DNA of 64,000 nucleotides. Origin: Halomonas citrativorans. GTDB taxonomy: Bacteria; Pseudomonadota; Gammaproteobacteria; Pseudomonadales; Halomonadaceae. The translations under genes and the position numbers were made by a program. Under the pieces are notes generated by a model. That model saw only the letters and a program-made list of their open reading frames with translations, was not told where the DNA came from and ran no database searches. Location: positions 96,684 through 160,683 of the forward strand of contig NZ_FUKM01000014.1 of NCBI RefSeq assembly GCF_900163645.1, written 5' to 3'. Positions 1 to 8,631 of the stretch are shown in pieces (the stretch's first letter is position 1; every line of letters starts with the position of its first letter).

Positions 1-660
1 AGGCTGGCTAACCGCATAAGGAATGGCACCGACAATACGGCACAGCTGAATGAGTGCGGTACCCACGCCACCGCTGGCACCGCTTACCAACACGCGCTCG
101 CCAGCCTTGATGTGTGCCGAAGTCATCATATGGTACGCCGTTTGATAGGAGCACATGCCCATCGCGGCTAGCTCAGCGTCGCTGAGTTCGGGATTATCAA
201 TGGAGTGGAACTGGTCTGCAGGTACCGCAATATACTCAGCGTAGCCGCCATCAGCCCCATGGCCGTAGTAGTCGGGAGTTAGATTGATATCCCGGCGCTC
301 ATCCGCATAAATATTGAAATCAAGCAGGCCACGCTGGCCAATCCGCTCGGCATCCACGCCTTCGCCTACCGCTACGATACGCCCGGCTACATCAGCCCCC
401 TGAATACGCGGAAACGTTAGGGTGGGCGTACCGCCCATGGCAAATGAAGTGACATCACCCTTCTCTTTCGTAGGATATAGACCTTCACGCGCTTTGCGAT
501 CGGTATTGTTTTTCGCAGTCGCCGTCACTTGGACCAGAACATCACCTGGGCCGGGTGACGGCGTTTTGACGTCTTCACGATAATGCAGTTGTTCGACGCC
601 ACCATGCCCGACCAAGAGCATGGCAGCCATCGTAGAAGAAACGGCGGTAGTTTCAGGCAT
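1..660 (-). CDS. Zinc-free MDR-family oxidoreductase (quinone reductase-like), 3' part cut by window edge
   Basis: The minus strand is open from an ATG at 660 to the window edge, giving about 220 residues. They read as the N-terminal GroES-like domain and the start of the Rossmann domain of a medium-chain dehydrogenase/reductase. The stretch VLVSGASGGVGTALIQL is the NADPH-binding glycine motif of the quinone oxidoreductase branch. No structural-zinc cysteine cluster is visible. The likely activity is NAD(P)H-dependent reduction of a quinone or enone, but the substrate is not predictable. AAGGAG lies 7 nt before the ATG and supports this start. The C-terminus lies outside the window. Confidence 0.85.
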   Translation of the reverse strand, partial: MPETTAVSSTMAAMLLVGHGGVEQLHYREDVKTPSPGPGDVLVQVTATAKNNTDRKAREGLYPTKEKGDVTSFAMGGTPTLTFPRIQGADVAGRIVAVGEGVDAERIGQRGLLDFNIYADERRDINLTPDYYGHGADGGYAEYIAVPADQFHSIDNPELSDAELAAMGMCSYQTAYHMMTSAHIKAGERVLVSGASGGVGTALIQLCRIVGAIPYAVSQP

Positions 661-740
661 TGTCAGACTCCTTGATACAAAGGAATAAGATGACTTGTCG
701 ACCATAACAAACTCTTGCTGCCGCTTAAAAGCCTGCTGAA

Positions 741-1709
741 CTAGAACCAGCCCTTTCGCCTGAATAGCCAAATCAGTACGCCGCCGACTCCTGCCATAAT
801 TCCTAAAATAAAAAAGTAACCGTAGCGGTAGTGCAGTTCCGGCATGTAGTCAAAGTTCATCCCGTAGATACCCGCAAGAAACGTTAACGGAACAAAGATC
901 GCCGTAATGACCGTTAGAACGCGCATTGTAATGTTCAGTTGGTGCGACGAGATTGATATGTAACCGTCTACTAAATCACCGCAAATGTCATAATACATCT
1001 GAGTAAGCGTATAAAGCCGCTCAAAGCGTTCAGCAACATCATTAATGGCATGCAGCGTTTCACGCTCCTCACGCGGGACGTGTTCATAGTCGTAGACGGT
1101 TAACTCTTGAGTAATCCCTTTATGATAATTAAACACGCGCCGCATCTTGACCAAGCGAGAGCGGTACATGGTAATTTTGCGCATTAATACATCGTTGCCG
1201 TTTTCAAGTAATTCGTCTTCTAAATCGCTTAACTCTGCTTCAAACTCAAGCAGGCTATCGATGTAGTACCCGGCAGAGCTATACATCACCTTGAGCGCCA
1301 CCTGCTCCGGTGATTTCGCTAATAACGTCTTACCGTGCTCCTTAAAGAGCCACTCAATGCTCATGGCAACGCCTGGATGTAGCGTCACTAAAAAGCGCTC
1401 ACCAATAAAAAAGCAGACCTGCTGAGGAACAAAGTTTAGCTTGGCATCAAAAGATGAAATACCGCGATAAATAATCAGTGCGTGGTTATCAAACTCTTCT
1501 ATTTTGGGTGGCACGCGCTCCTTGTGGGCGTCCTGAATAGCCATGGGGTGACACTCAAACTTACCCAGTAGCCGCTCAGCAGATTCTTCTGATTCCCCCT
1601 GCATATCGATCCATATATGACTGTCAGGGGTATTCTGCCATGTTACAAAAAGCTCTTCGTTCCCTTCATGAGTTTCGCCATCAGGGGTAGTCAAAATACT
1701 GCGAATCAT
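741..1709 (-). CDS. corA: CorA-family magnesium/divalent cation channel
   Basis: This is an inner-membrane pentameric channel for Mg2+ (or Co2+/Ni2+) entry. The protein is about 322 residues: a long cytoplasmic alpha/beta and helical funnel, then two C-terminal membrane segments. The first segment ends in YGMNFDYMPEL, the GMN selectivity signature with the usual CorA acidic loop, and the protein ends in the basic tail FRRKGWF. The frame is open further upstream to 1772, but the ATG at 1709 has AAGGA 6 nt before it and gives the usual CorA N-terminus (MIRSIL), so this start is preferred. It is a stand-alone gene. The GMN-MPEL sequence favours CorA over the zinc exporter ZntB. Confidence 0.9.
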   Translation of the reverse strand: MIRSILTTPDGETHEGNEELFVTWQNTPDSHIWIDMQGESEESAERLLGKFECHPMAIQDAHKERVPPKIEEFDNHALIIYRGISSFDAKLNFVPQQVCFFIGERFLVTLHPGVAMSIEWLFKEHGKTLLAKSPEQVALKVMYSSAGYYIDSLLEFEAELSDLEDELLENGNDVLMRKITMYRSRLVKMRRVFNYHKGITQELTVYDYEHVPREERETLHAINDVAERFERLYTLTQMYYDICGDLVDGYISISSHQLNITMRVLTVITAIFVPLTFLAGIYGMNFDYMPELHYRYGYFFILGIMAGVGGVLIWLFRRKGWF

Positions 1710-1790
1710 AACTGTCCTTGGTTCCAGGGGCTTACTTAAGCAGGACTTTCTTGGGCAGGCCTTCTTGATCAAGGCTTTCTTAAGCAGATA

Positions 1791-1984
1791 TTACACGACA
1801 CGCACCTGAGCTTTGTCAGCTCGTTTGGCGTCAACCAGGGTAACCGTAGCGGCAGAAACGTCCAGAGCCCTCACTGCAAGGCGAGTAATGCGATCGAAGA
1901 CGGGCTCATTGGCGTATCGAGCAACTCAAGCTCATAAAGCGCCTTCAGGCGTCCATTTTCGTCTGACGGCATGGGATAGTTCAT
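1791..1984 (-). pseudogene. GAF-domain N-terminal remnant, frameshifted
   Basis: On the minus strand an ATG at 1984 reads MNYPMPSDENGRLKALYELE and continues LLDTP, the usual N-terminus of GAF-domain signalling proteins. The frame then breaks: the expected continuation (EPVFDRITRLAVRALD, then VSAATVTLVDA) lies in a neighbouring frame and stops at 1791 after about 35 residues. The pattern LLDTP-x-E-x-x-FDRITRLA followed by VTLVDA is typical of GAF domains in front of GGDEF or histidine kinase modules. A small indel near 1905 plus loss of the rest of the gene explains it. The fragment fills the gap between corA and the symporter gene. Confidence 0.6.
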
Positions 1985-2038
1985 CAAATACTTCACCCAA
2001 GTCAGTAGGTGTTTTGTTCAGCATAGCGCGAAATAATT

Positions 2039-3424
2039 TTACTGCTCAACCGGCTTCGCACTCGTTATATACGCCAACAGTACGCTCACCACCGTGGAGG
2101 CTAACAACGCACCTAGAAACGGCGCTAGTGTGGGCACACTGCTCGGAAAGCTTGCCGCCATTATCCCTTCACTTATGCTGGCGTGACTAACCCACCCAGG
2201 CAAGATCGCACCCAATAGGCCCGCCATGCCGCCACCGACAGCTGCAAGGGGCGTCATGCGCCGCCATAAGCCCAGCAGTACGGGCACCACGGTTGCAGCG
2301 CAGACTAAATCAGCGATTAAAAAAAGACGTAAAACAGACACTCCTTGAAGCGCGACAACCACGACAGGCACCATAAGCAAAACGGTCATCCAGCGTGTGA
2401 GCGCTATGGAAACGCCAGGCTGTTCACTGCGCGATACTATCAGTGAGGCAATACCGCTTTGTAGCGTATCTACGCTGGATGCCACCAATGTGACGGCAAG
2501 CACTAGTGCTGTTATAGCCAGCCAGGGTGGCGCGTTATTGAGCAGCGCAAAAAAAGGCATGGGCGGTTCGCCCAGCGGAACACCGTTCATGGCAGCAAGC
2601 ATACCCAAACCGCCAATCACCATAACGATCATGACCGTGGCGATCCCTCCTACCCAAGCCCCGCGGGCCAAGCTGTGGTCATCACGTGCCGCCCATACCC
2701 GCTGCCAGTAGCCCTGGTGAAACAAGTTCGCGGCGGTAACCGCAATGACAAGCGTTAGAGCAACACTAAGCGCATCAGAAGAGGCGATAGAGGGCCATGC
2801 CGCACTACTCGGCATGGCAGGCAAGTGCCAAAGGGTGACGCTGGAAACCACCACTAACAGTGCAAGCAATAGCCATGCCTGCCAACGGTCAGTGGCCAGG
2901 CTTGCGCGTAGCCCACCGCTTACCGTGTAAAGCAACGTAGTGAGCGTTACTCCAATAATCACCCAGCTCGACGGAACATCAGAAAGCAGTGAGGTGATTG
3001 CTCCAATAGCGGTTAATTCAGCAGCTAAAAAGCAGGCCATATACACCACGGAAACCAGCGTTACCCAGTGGCGCACTCCGCGCCCATAGCACGCCTCGGC
3101 AAACTCAGCGATGCTCCGTCCCTCAGGGAGAGCCCGGCGTATAGACGGACCATAAAAGCCAAGGATGATAAAAGGCAGTGAGGAGCCAAGGGCATAGCCT
3201 GCCAAGGCCAATGGGCCAATAAAAGCGCCAATTTCTGGCGGTGCAAACAAAATCCAGGCTCCCATACCAGATGCAACAAAAGAGAGCCCTAGCGTGGTGC
3301 TGGTTTGTGAATTACGAGCGCTAACAAAGTCATCCAATGAGCCTTTACGCCCACGGGCTTTAAGGCCTAAAAATGCAAAGCAACAGAGCGCCGCGCCCAG
3401 CACGGCTGACGTTAGGTATGGCAT
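2039..3424 (-). CDS. Sodium:solute symporter under TPP riboswitch control (predicted thiamine or HMP transporter)
   Basis: This 461-residue integral membrane protein has about 12-13 hydrophobic segments and the SSS-family pattern: an N-terminal helix, the ASGMGAWILFAPPEIGAF segment, and SGGLRASLATDRWQAW in the middle. The family uses Na+ to import small solutes such as pantothenate, proline or vitamins. The start codon lies immediately behind a TPP riboswitch, so the substrate is probably thiamine or its pyrimidine precursor. Comparative genomics has named a similar riboswitch-linked SSS protein ThiV. Fold and family are clear from sequence; the substrate is inferred from the riboswitch. The gene is monocistronic, and downstream lies only a gene remnant. 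Confidence 0.85.
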   Translation of the reverse strand: MPYLTSAVLGAALCCFAFLGLKARGRKGSLDDFVSARNSQTSTTLGLSFVASGMGAWILFAPPEIGAFIGPLALAGYALGSSLPFIILGFYGPSIRRALPEGRSIAEFAEACYGRGVRHWVTLVSVVYMACFLAAELTAIGAITSLLSDVPSSWVIIGVTLTTLLYTVSGGLRASLATDRWQAWLLLALLVVVSSVTLWHLPAMPSSAAWPSIASSDALSVALTLVIAVTAANLFHQGYWQRVWAARDDHSLARGAWVGGIATVMIVMVIGGLGMLAAMNGVPLGEPPMPFFALLNNAPPWLAITALVLAVTLVASSVDTLQSGIASLIVSRSEQPGVSIALTRWMTVLLMVPVVVVALQGVSVLRLFLIADLVCAATVVPVLLGLWRRMTPLAAVGGGMAGLLGAILPGWVSHASISEGIMAASFPSSVPTLAPFLGALLASTVVSVLLAYITSAKPVEQ

Positions 3425-3430
3425 GTCGCA

Positions 3431-3511
3431 CTTCCTCCGCCGGTACTAACCGGTTCAGGTTCCAGGGTCTGCGTCATAGCATTCTCAGCCACACAACGTG
3501 GCTCCCCTGGC
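3431..3511 (-). promoter_or_regulatory. TPP riboswitch (THI element)
   Basis: On the minus strand the conserved parts appear in order: AGGGGAGCC, then GGCTGAGA, then ACCCTGGAACCTGAACCGG, and finally the TTAGTACCGGCGGAGGAAG end. These match the thiamine pyrophosphate aptamer (consensus GGGGUGCC...CUGAGA...ACCCUUUGAACCUGAUCUGG...UAAUACCAGCGUAGGGAAG). The GGAGG at the 3' end of the aptamer is also the Shine-Dalgarno of the symporter ATG, 9 nt away. Ligand binding would therefore hide the ribosome site directly, the translational mode common in gram-negative bacteria. No separate terminator lies between aptamer and start codon. Confidence 0.93.
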
Positions 3512-3710
3512 GACAGTGAATTGAGAGTGTATCCTGATATAAAGCGAGCTAACCGTCAAAATGAGTGGCTACTCGCGTGTATCCTAGCCGCTAAATAGCT
3601 AGCAGGAAAACGACTTACTTCTGCTATTCATTCGCTACAACGTTGTCTAGACTAACAAAAGCTGCTGTAAACATGAGCCAAAGCGTTACAAAACAAAAGT
3701 AGCTTACTGC

Positions 3711-3743
3711 CATTAGTGTTATAAAACATTAATGTTATAAGCG
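3711..3743. repeat. Two imperfect 16-bp direct repeats upstream of the 3785 gene
   Basis: CATTAGTGTTATAAAA (3711-3726) is followed after 1 bp by CATTAATGTTATAAGC (3728-3743), a 17-bp period in the leader of the gene at 3785. The 270-bp gap 3512-3784 holds otherwise only the probable promoter of that gene. The repeats could be a tandem activator site or a duplication carrying a -10-like box. Function is unknown. Confidence 0.4.
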
Positions 3744-3784
3744 TCGTACAGGAGAATAAGCGACGCGCTTACAGGAAAACCACT

Positions 3785-4477
3785 ATGTCATACACCGAAG
3801 CCAAGGAGCATACGCAAGGGCGGCTCAATGCTCTGTTTGCTGACCCCTACCGTGCGTTTGAAAACAATACCGATGAGCGCCAGCTTCACGTTCGCGTAAT
3901 GCTTTATATGCTGCTGGCCCGCCCCATGTCACGAGGAGACATGACGCTACGCGTGATTCATGGCTGGGAGAACGGTAGCTGCGAGCCCGGCGACCTACAG
4001 CATGCTGACTACGTTTTAAATACACTAGATGATGTAAAGCGCGCGGTAAGAGACTTCGACCAGGCCTCGAAGCAAAACGCCCCGCTGCCCTCTGAAGACC
4101 CAGCTATTTTGGCGATGCCTTTAGCAAATGTGATCGCCGATGCCAAAGCCGAGGGGCAAGAGGTCACCGACGATATACCCAAAATGCCCGCACGCTGGCC
4201 TGCGCTTGAAGGCGGCTTAGCGCTTTATACGCTTTTCAAAATGTATCACCGGTTGGTTTATGGCGAGGACGATGTCTACCGCTGCTCCCAATGCCAAACG
4301 GCCTTAGGCCCGCGTGAAATTCATGAATTTCATCTAGAGGAGAGTGAGTTCGCCCTTTTAGTGCCCCTTGTCGGACAACCAAAAGAGGCGCCGTCTCTAC
4401 TCGTATTGCATGAAAGCCAACTTAAGCCGATTGAAAAGCTACTGGAAGAAAGTTTGAGCCTGCTGAATGATTTTTAA
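3785..4477 (+). CDS. Conserved hypothetical protein with CxxC motif
   Basis: I do not recognise this 230-residue protein. It has no signal peptide or membrane segment and is rich in charged residues. The N-terminal half is predicted helical. Near residues 167-180 there is a single CSQC pair followed by ALGPREIHEFHLEE, which with the nearby histidines could bind a metal but is not a complete zinc ribbon. A clear start (AGGA 8 nt before ATG) and ordinary codon use support a real gene. It stands alone between the TPP-regulated symporter (divergent) and mmsA (convergent), so context gives no functional clue. Confidence 0.75.
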   Translation: MSYTEAKEHTQGRLNALFADPYRAFENNTDERQLHVRVMLYMLLARPMSRGDMTLRVIHGWENGSCEPGDLQHADYVLNTLDDVKRAVRDFDQASKQNAPLPSEDPAILAMPLANVIADAKAEGQEVTDDIPKMPARWPALEGGLALYTLFKMYHRLVYGEDDVYRCSQCQTALGPREIHEFHLEESEFALLVPLVGQPKEAPSLLVLHESQLKPIEKLLEESLSLLNDF

Positions 4478-4494
4478 GCCTTGAGTACAACAAC

Positions 4495-4523
4495 GTCACT
4501 GGCCCCCCACAAGAGCCAGTGAC
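4495..4523. terminator. Hairpin between convergent genes
   Basis: GTCACTGGC (4495-4503) pairs with GCCAGTGAC (4515-4523) across an 11-nt loop, midway between two convergent stop codons. There is no strong U tract on either strand, so it is at best a weak bidirectional terminator. Confidence 0.5.
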
Positions 4524-4540
4524 TGCTTAGTAAGTAAGCG

Positions 4541-6040
4541 TTAGCTTAATGCAATAGTACTATTGATACCGCTTGAAACGTTTTCAGGCTCAAACCAGCG
4601 TGCTGTTACCGTTTTGGTTTGCGTCCAGAAGGCGATCGCCTGTTTTCCATTTGGCCCTAAATCGCCGAGCTTTGAAGCGCGTGAGCCAGTGAAGCTGAAA
4701 TAGGCAACCGGCACCGGGATTGGCACGTTGATACCCACCTGCCCCACGTCTATATCAGTTTCAAAGCGTCGCGCCACCCAGCCAGAATTCGTGAAGATAG
4801 ACGTGCCGTTGCCGTTAGGATTAGCATTAATAAACGCAATCGCTTCGTCGAGTGTTTCCACGTTGACAACGCAGAGTACCGGCCCAAATATCTCTTCACG
4901 ATAAATGGTCATCTCCGCAGTCACATCGGTAAATAACGTCGGTCCCACAAAATTGCCCTTCGGATAATCGTGTACCTGGCAGTTACGCCCATCAATCAAT
5001 AGCGTTGCGCCCTCCTTTTCACCGGTCTCGATAAGACCTAACACCCGCTCCTTGGCGGCAGGCGATACCAGCGGTCCTAAATCGGCATCCTGTTGGGTGC
5101 CAGGACCCACTTTCATCTGGCCTGCAGCATCCACAATATCATCAATCCATTGTCGCGCCTCACCGACCAGCACCACGACCGAATTAGCCATGCAGCGCTG
5201 GCCTGCGGCACCAAATGCTGAGCCCAGCAGATTGTTGATGGCTTGGCTGCGATTTGCGTCGGGCATAACCACACAGTGGTTCTTCGCCCCCATCATCGCC
5301 TGCATACGCTTACCCGCATCTGCCGCCCGCTTGTAAAGCAATGAGCCGACGTGGGTTGAGCCAATAAACGATAGCGCTTTAATCGTTGGGTGATCGACAA
5401 TCTGGTTGGCAACCTCAGGACCGCCGTGCACCACGTTCAACACCCCAGCTGGCACACCGGCTTCATGGGCGAGCTCAACCAAGCGCATGGTCGAGCTGGG
5501 ATCCTGCTCAGAAGGCTTCAACACAAAGGTGTTGCCTGCCGCGATGGCCAGCGGAAACATGAAACAGGGCAGCATGATAGGGAAGTTAAAGGCTGTAATA
5601 CCGGCCCCTACGCCTAGCGGCTGATGTAGCGTATAAACATCGACGTCGCTTGCCGCGTTCTCGGCCACCTCTCCTAGCTGGAGCGAGGTAATCGAGCAGG
5701 CGTGTTCGACCACCTCCAGACCTCGCCCTACTTCACCTTTGGCATCTGGCAACGTTTTGCCATGCTCTTCGGTGATTAAGGCGGCTAGCTCATCGGTGTT
5801 GTCACGAATCAGTGCCTGCAACGCCAGCATAATACGCATGCGCTTTCCAAGCGGTACCTTGCGCCACTCTCTAAACGCATGATGGGCGCTTGCAATCGCA
5901 TGCTCTACTTCTTCTGCCGTGCAAAAAGGCACCCGGGCAACCACCTTTTGGGTCGCCGGATTAACCACATCACGCCACTCCTGGCTTTGAGACAGGACGG
6001 CTTGACCATCAATGATCATGGGAATTTCGCGAACGGCCAT
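4541..6040 (-). CDS. mmsA: Methylmalonate-semialdehyde dehydrogenase (CoA-acylating)
   Basis: This cytosolic aldehyde dehydrogenase family enzyme converts methylmalonate semialdehyde or malonate semialdehyde with NAD+ and CoA to propionyl-CoA or acetyl-CoA in valine, inositol and beta-alanine breakdown. At 499 residues it is full length. It shows the cofactor-binding FNFPIMLPCFMFPLAIAAGN block, LKPSEQDP, and the catalytic cysteine in GAAGQRCMAN near residue 284. The FNFP and PIPVPVAYFSF segments are characteristic of MmsA rather than other aldehyde dehydrogenases. The usual partner mmsB is not adjacent, so it is probably a stand-alone housekeeping copy. Confidence 0.92.
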   Translation of the reverse strand: MAVREIPMIIDGQAVLSQSQEWRDVVNPATQKVVARVPFCTAEEVEHAIASAHHAFREWRKVPLGKRMRIMLALQALIRDNTDELAALITEEHGKTLPDAKGEVGRGLEVVEHACSITSLQLGEVAENAASDVDVYTLHQPLGVGAGITAFNFPIMLPCFMFPLAIAAGNTFVLKPSEQDPSSTMRLVELAHEAGVPAGVLNVVHGGPEVANQIVDHPTIKALSFIGSTHVGSLLYKRAADAGKRMQAMMGAKNHCVVMPDANRSQAINNLLGSAFGAAGQRCMANSVVVLVGEARQWIDDIVDAAGQMKVGPGTQQDADLGPLVSPAAKERVLGLIETGEKEGATLLIDGRNCQVHDYPKGNFVGPTLFTDVTAEMTIYREEIFGPVLCVVNVETLDEAIAFINANPNGNGTSIFTNSGWVARRFETDIDVGQVGINVPIPVPVAYFSFTGSRASKLGDLGPNGKQAIAFWTQTKTVTARWFEPENVSSGINSTIALS

Positions 6041-6268
6041 TACGCTTGCTCCTGATTATGATTGTGTTTGTAACAGTGGCAGTCTCTATAGCTGCCCCAG
6101 GGCCAAGAACAGGGTATATCAGCAAGTTAACGTAAACATCAACTAACGATTAGAGACAATCCCGATTAGCGATGACAAGACTCCAAAGACAGTGCAAACG
6201 CATGTTTAACCCCTTGACCTCCCCTCTCAATAAGGGATGATAATACGGCGCACCCAGGAGATGTCTCT

Positions 6269-6655
6269 TTGCCTCAGCAATACATGCCCACCGCTATGAC
6301 GTCTCTCCGGCTTGGCCAAGTGGGCCTCTGGAGCCTGGCGCTATTGCTTTGGTGCGCCGCTCCCCACGAGGTGATGCCGCGGGCTGCTGAGCCAGGTCAT
6401 CACTCAGCCTTGGAAGACCACACCAAACCGCTGATCGTGCTGGCTAACCCACTTAATCGCCTTAGCCTGGACCATGACAAGCGACGCCAAAACCCGGTAG
6501 TAATTCAAAATGATACCGGGGTGGCTCTGCCCGCCCATGAAAGATGGCCTGGTATTGCGCCTGCCGTTTATCACTGCGTATTGAATACCCTTGGCTCATC
6601 GAACCCAGGCTTACCAGGCGGCCTTCCTCCCTGCAGAGCACCACCCTACGCTTAA
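6269..6655 (+). CDS. Possible small exported protein, TTG start
   Basis: This is an unrecognised 128-residue frame. It would start at TTG 6269 with AGGAG about 8 nt upstream, or at an internal ATG (residue 6 or 10). Residues 10-35 form a hydrophobic stretch (VGLWSLALLLWCAAP) that could be a signal peptide. The rest is proline- and histidine-rich with no known domain. The Shine-Dalgarno and signal-like start argue for a gene; the odd composition and lack of recognisable family argue against. It stands alone between mmsA (divergent) and the antiporter gene. Confidence 0.4.
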   Translation: MPQQYMPTAMTSLRLGQVGLWSLALLLWCAAPHEVMPRAAEPGHHSALEDHTKPLIVLANPLNRLSLDHDKRRQNPVVIQNDTGVALPAHERWPGIAPAVYHCVLNTLGSSNPGLPGGLPPCRAPPYA

Positions 6656-6766
6656 CAAATAACGACGGTTAACAGAGGTGCATAACGCCTCTTTGCCACA
6701 TACATGACACCAGGCATTTATTATTAAAAGGTCTGGCCATATCAAGTTATTTCAGGAATCGTGCGT

Positions 6767-8506
6767 ATGTTTCTGGTGGACCAACTTATTTTACTAGCAG
6801 CAATTCTGCTACTGGTCGGCATTATTTCAAGCAAGCTGTCAGCTCGCTTGGGTATGCCGGTACTCGTACTGTTTTTAGGAACCGGTATGCTTGCGGGGGA
6901 AGCAGGTATTGGCGGTATCGACTTTAATAATCCTGGTTTGGCACACGCGCTGGGCACGTTGGCACTGGCAATGATTTTGTTCGATGGCGGCTTACAAACG
7001 CCCCTCGCCTCAATCCGCCTGGTTTGGAAGCCAGCCTCGCTATTGGCCACGCTCGGCGTTTTGATCACATCAATGGTTACCGGGGTCGCTGCTGCTTATA
7101 TTCTAAAGCTCCCCCTGTTGGATGGTTTATTACTAGGCGCCATCGTCGGCTCCACCGACGCCGCTGCGGTTTTTTCATTACTGCGTAATGCTGGCATCCA
7201 TATTAATCAGCGGCTCAAGTCTACGCTTGAAATTGAAAGCGCATCCAACGACCCGATGGCGATTTTCTTAACCATTGGATTACTTGAAGTACTGGTTAAC
7301 GATATGCCCCTTGGAGTGGGCTTGTTAAAACTCTTTATCCTGCAAATCGGGGTAGGTGGCGCCGTCGGCTTGCTGGTCGGCTGGGCAGCCGTTCAACTTA
7401 TTAACCGTATTCATCTGGTCACATCGGGGCTTTATCCCGTTCTGGTTGCGGCATGCGGGCTCTTCGCCTTTGGCGTTGCTGCGAACCTTGGAGGCAGTGG
7501 CTTCCTGGCGATTTTTATCGCAGGCGTCATGATCGGCAATCGCCCGATTGCCTTTCAGCGCAGCACGTTTTTGTTTCATGACGGATTAGCGTGGATGAGT
7601 CAGATCGTCATGTTCGTGGTGCTTGGGCTGCTGATTAATCCTGTTTCCCTACTGGATGTATGGCTGGAAGGCCTAATGATTGCGGCCATATTAATCCTGG
7701 TGGCTCGTCCACTCGCCGTCACTCCCATTCTTAAACTGTTCGGTTTTACGAACCGCGAAACCGGGCTGGTTGCCTGGGTAGGCCTGCGTGGATCAGTGCC
7801 CATTATTTTGGCTATTTTCCCACTGATTTTCGGCCTGGAAGGCGCTGAACTTATCTTCAACGTGGTGTTCTTCGTGGTATTAATTTCTGCCACTATTCAA
7901 GGCACTACGCTGCCTTACTTGGCGCGTAAACTGAAACTTACCGAAGCGCCGCCTGTTGTGCCTGCCGCCAGCCTGGAGATTACCTCATTGGAGGATGTTG
8001 ACGCCGACATTGTGGAATATCGGCTAGGTGATTTTACCCGTGCAGCCAACCGTCGTTTATCGCAACTCGCACTGCCTGACGGCACAGTGGTGGCCATGAT
8101 CACCCGTGGCAAAGACGTTATCCCACCGCGTGGGTCCACCCAATTACAGCCAGGCGATCACTTGTTTGTCGTGCTGCGTCCACAGGTTCTGCCGTTTGTT
8201 GACTGTATTTTTGCGGAGGGAGCCACGGTCGACCACTACCAACTCCCCAATCAAATATTGCATCTGAAAGGCAACACCAACGTCGACGAAGTATTTAACT
8301 CCTATGGCATTACGCTAGACCGTGATATGCACTGCACATTAGACGCGCTTCTGCGTGAGCGATTGACGGACGAACCACGCATAGGTGACTCAATAGCGTT
8401 GGAAAACGTGACCCTCTCCGTTCAAGGCGTACTTGATGGGCGCATTACCACGGTAGGTTTGACCATCAGTCAGCCAGAACTCACTGTAGAGCAACACCCC
8501 GCCTGA
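6767..8506 (+). CDS. nhaP2: Potassium/proton antiporter, CPA1 family
   Basis: This inner-membrane K+/H+ (or Na+/H+) antiporter of the NhaP2/CvrA type helps cells survive osmotic and potassium stress. About 12-13 membrane helices fill residues 1-390, including the GSTDAAAVFSLLR and ESASNDPMAIFLT segments with the conserved transport aspartates. The C-terminal 170 residues are cytoplasmic and contain a TrkA_C-like regulatory domain followed by an extra domain, as in CvrA (about 580 residues in both). An in-frame GTG lies 6 nt upstream, but the ATG at 6767 has AGGA 9 nt before it and is preferred. The gene is followed by its own terminator. Confidence 0.88.
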   Translation: MFLVDQLILLAAILLLVGIISSKLSARLGMPVLVLFLGTGMLAGEAGIGGIDFNNPGLAHALGTLALAMILFDGGLQTPLASIRLVWKPASLLATLGVLITSMVTGVAAAYILKLPLLDGLLLGAIVGSTDAAAVFSLLRNAGIHINQRLKSTLEIESASNDPMAIFLTIGLLEVLVNDMPLGVGLLKLFILQIGVGGAVGLLVGWAAVQLINRIHLVTSGLYPVLVAACGLFAFGVAANLGGSGFLAIFIAGVMIGNRPIAFQRSTFLFHDGLAWMSQIVMFVVLGLLINPVSLLDVWLEGLMIAAILILVARPLAVTPILKLFGFTNRETGLVAWVGLRGSVPIILAIFPLIFGLEGAELIFNVVFFVVLISATIQGTTLPYLARKLKLTEAPPVVPAASLEITSLEDVDADIVEYRLGDFTRAANRRLSQLALPDGTVVAMITRGKDVIPPRGSTQLQPGDHLFVVLRPQVLPFVDCIFAEGATVDHYQLPNQILHLKGNTNVDEVFNSYGITLDRDMHCTLDALLRERLTDEPRIGDSIALENVTLSVQGVLDGRITTVGLTISQPELTVEQHPA

Positions 8507-8517
8507 TACCCATACGT

Positions 8518-8549
8518 AAAGGCCACCCGCTATTAACGGGTGGCCTTTT
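8518..8549 (+). terminator. Rho-independent terminator of the antiporter gene
   Basis: AAAGGCCACCCG pairs with CGGGTGGCCTTT around a short CTATTAA loop and ends in a T run. It begins 11 bp after the stop codon. The stem is GC-rich and near perfect. Confidence 0.9.
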
Positions 8550-8631
8550 GAAATACTTCAACGTGCTGCAAAAATGTCCTCCAAGAATCGTATTTCAACC
8601 AGTTCTGCTGGACCAGCACTGCAGAAACAAC

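Noticed and set aside
1813..2190. Plus-strand open frame of 125 codons
   Set aside because: It lies opposite the GAF remnant and the end of the symporter gene, has no plausible start signal and a composition unlike real proteins here.
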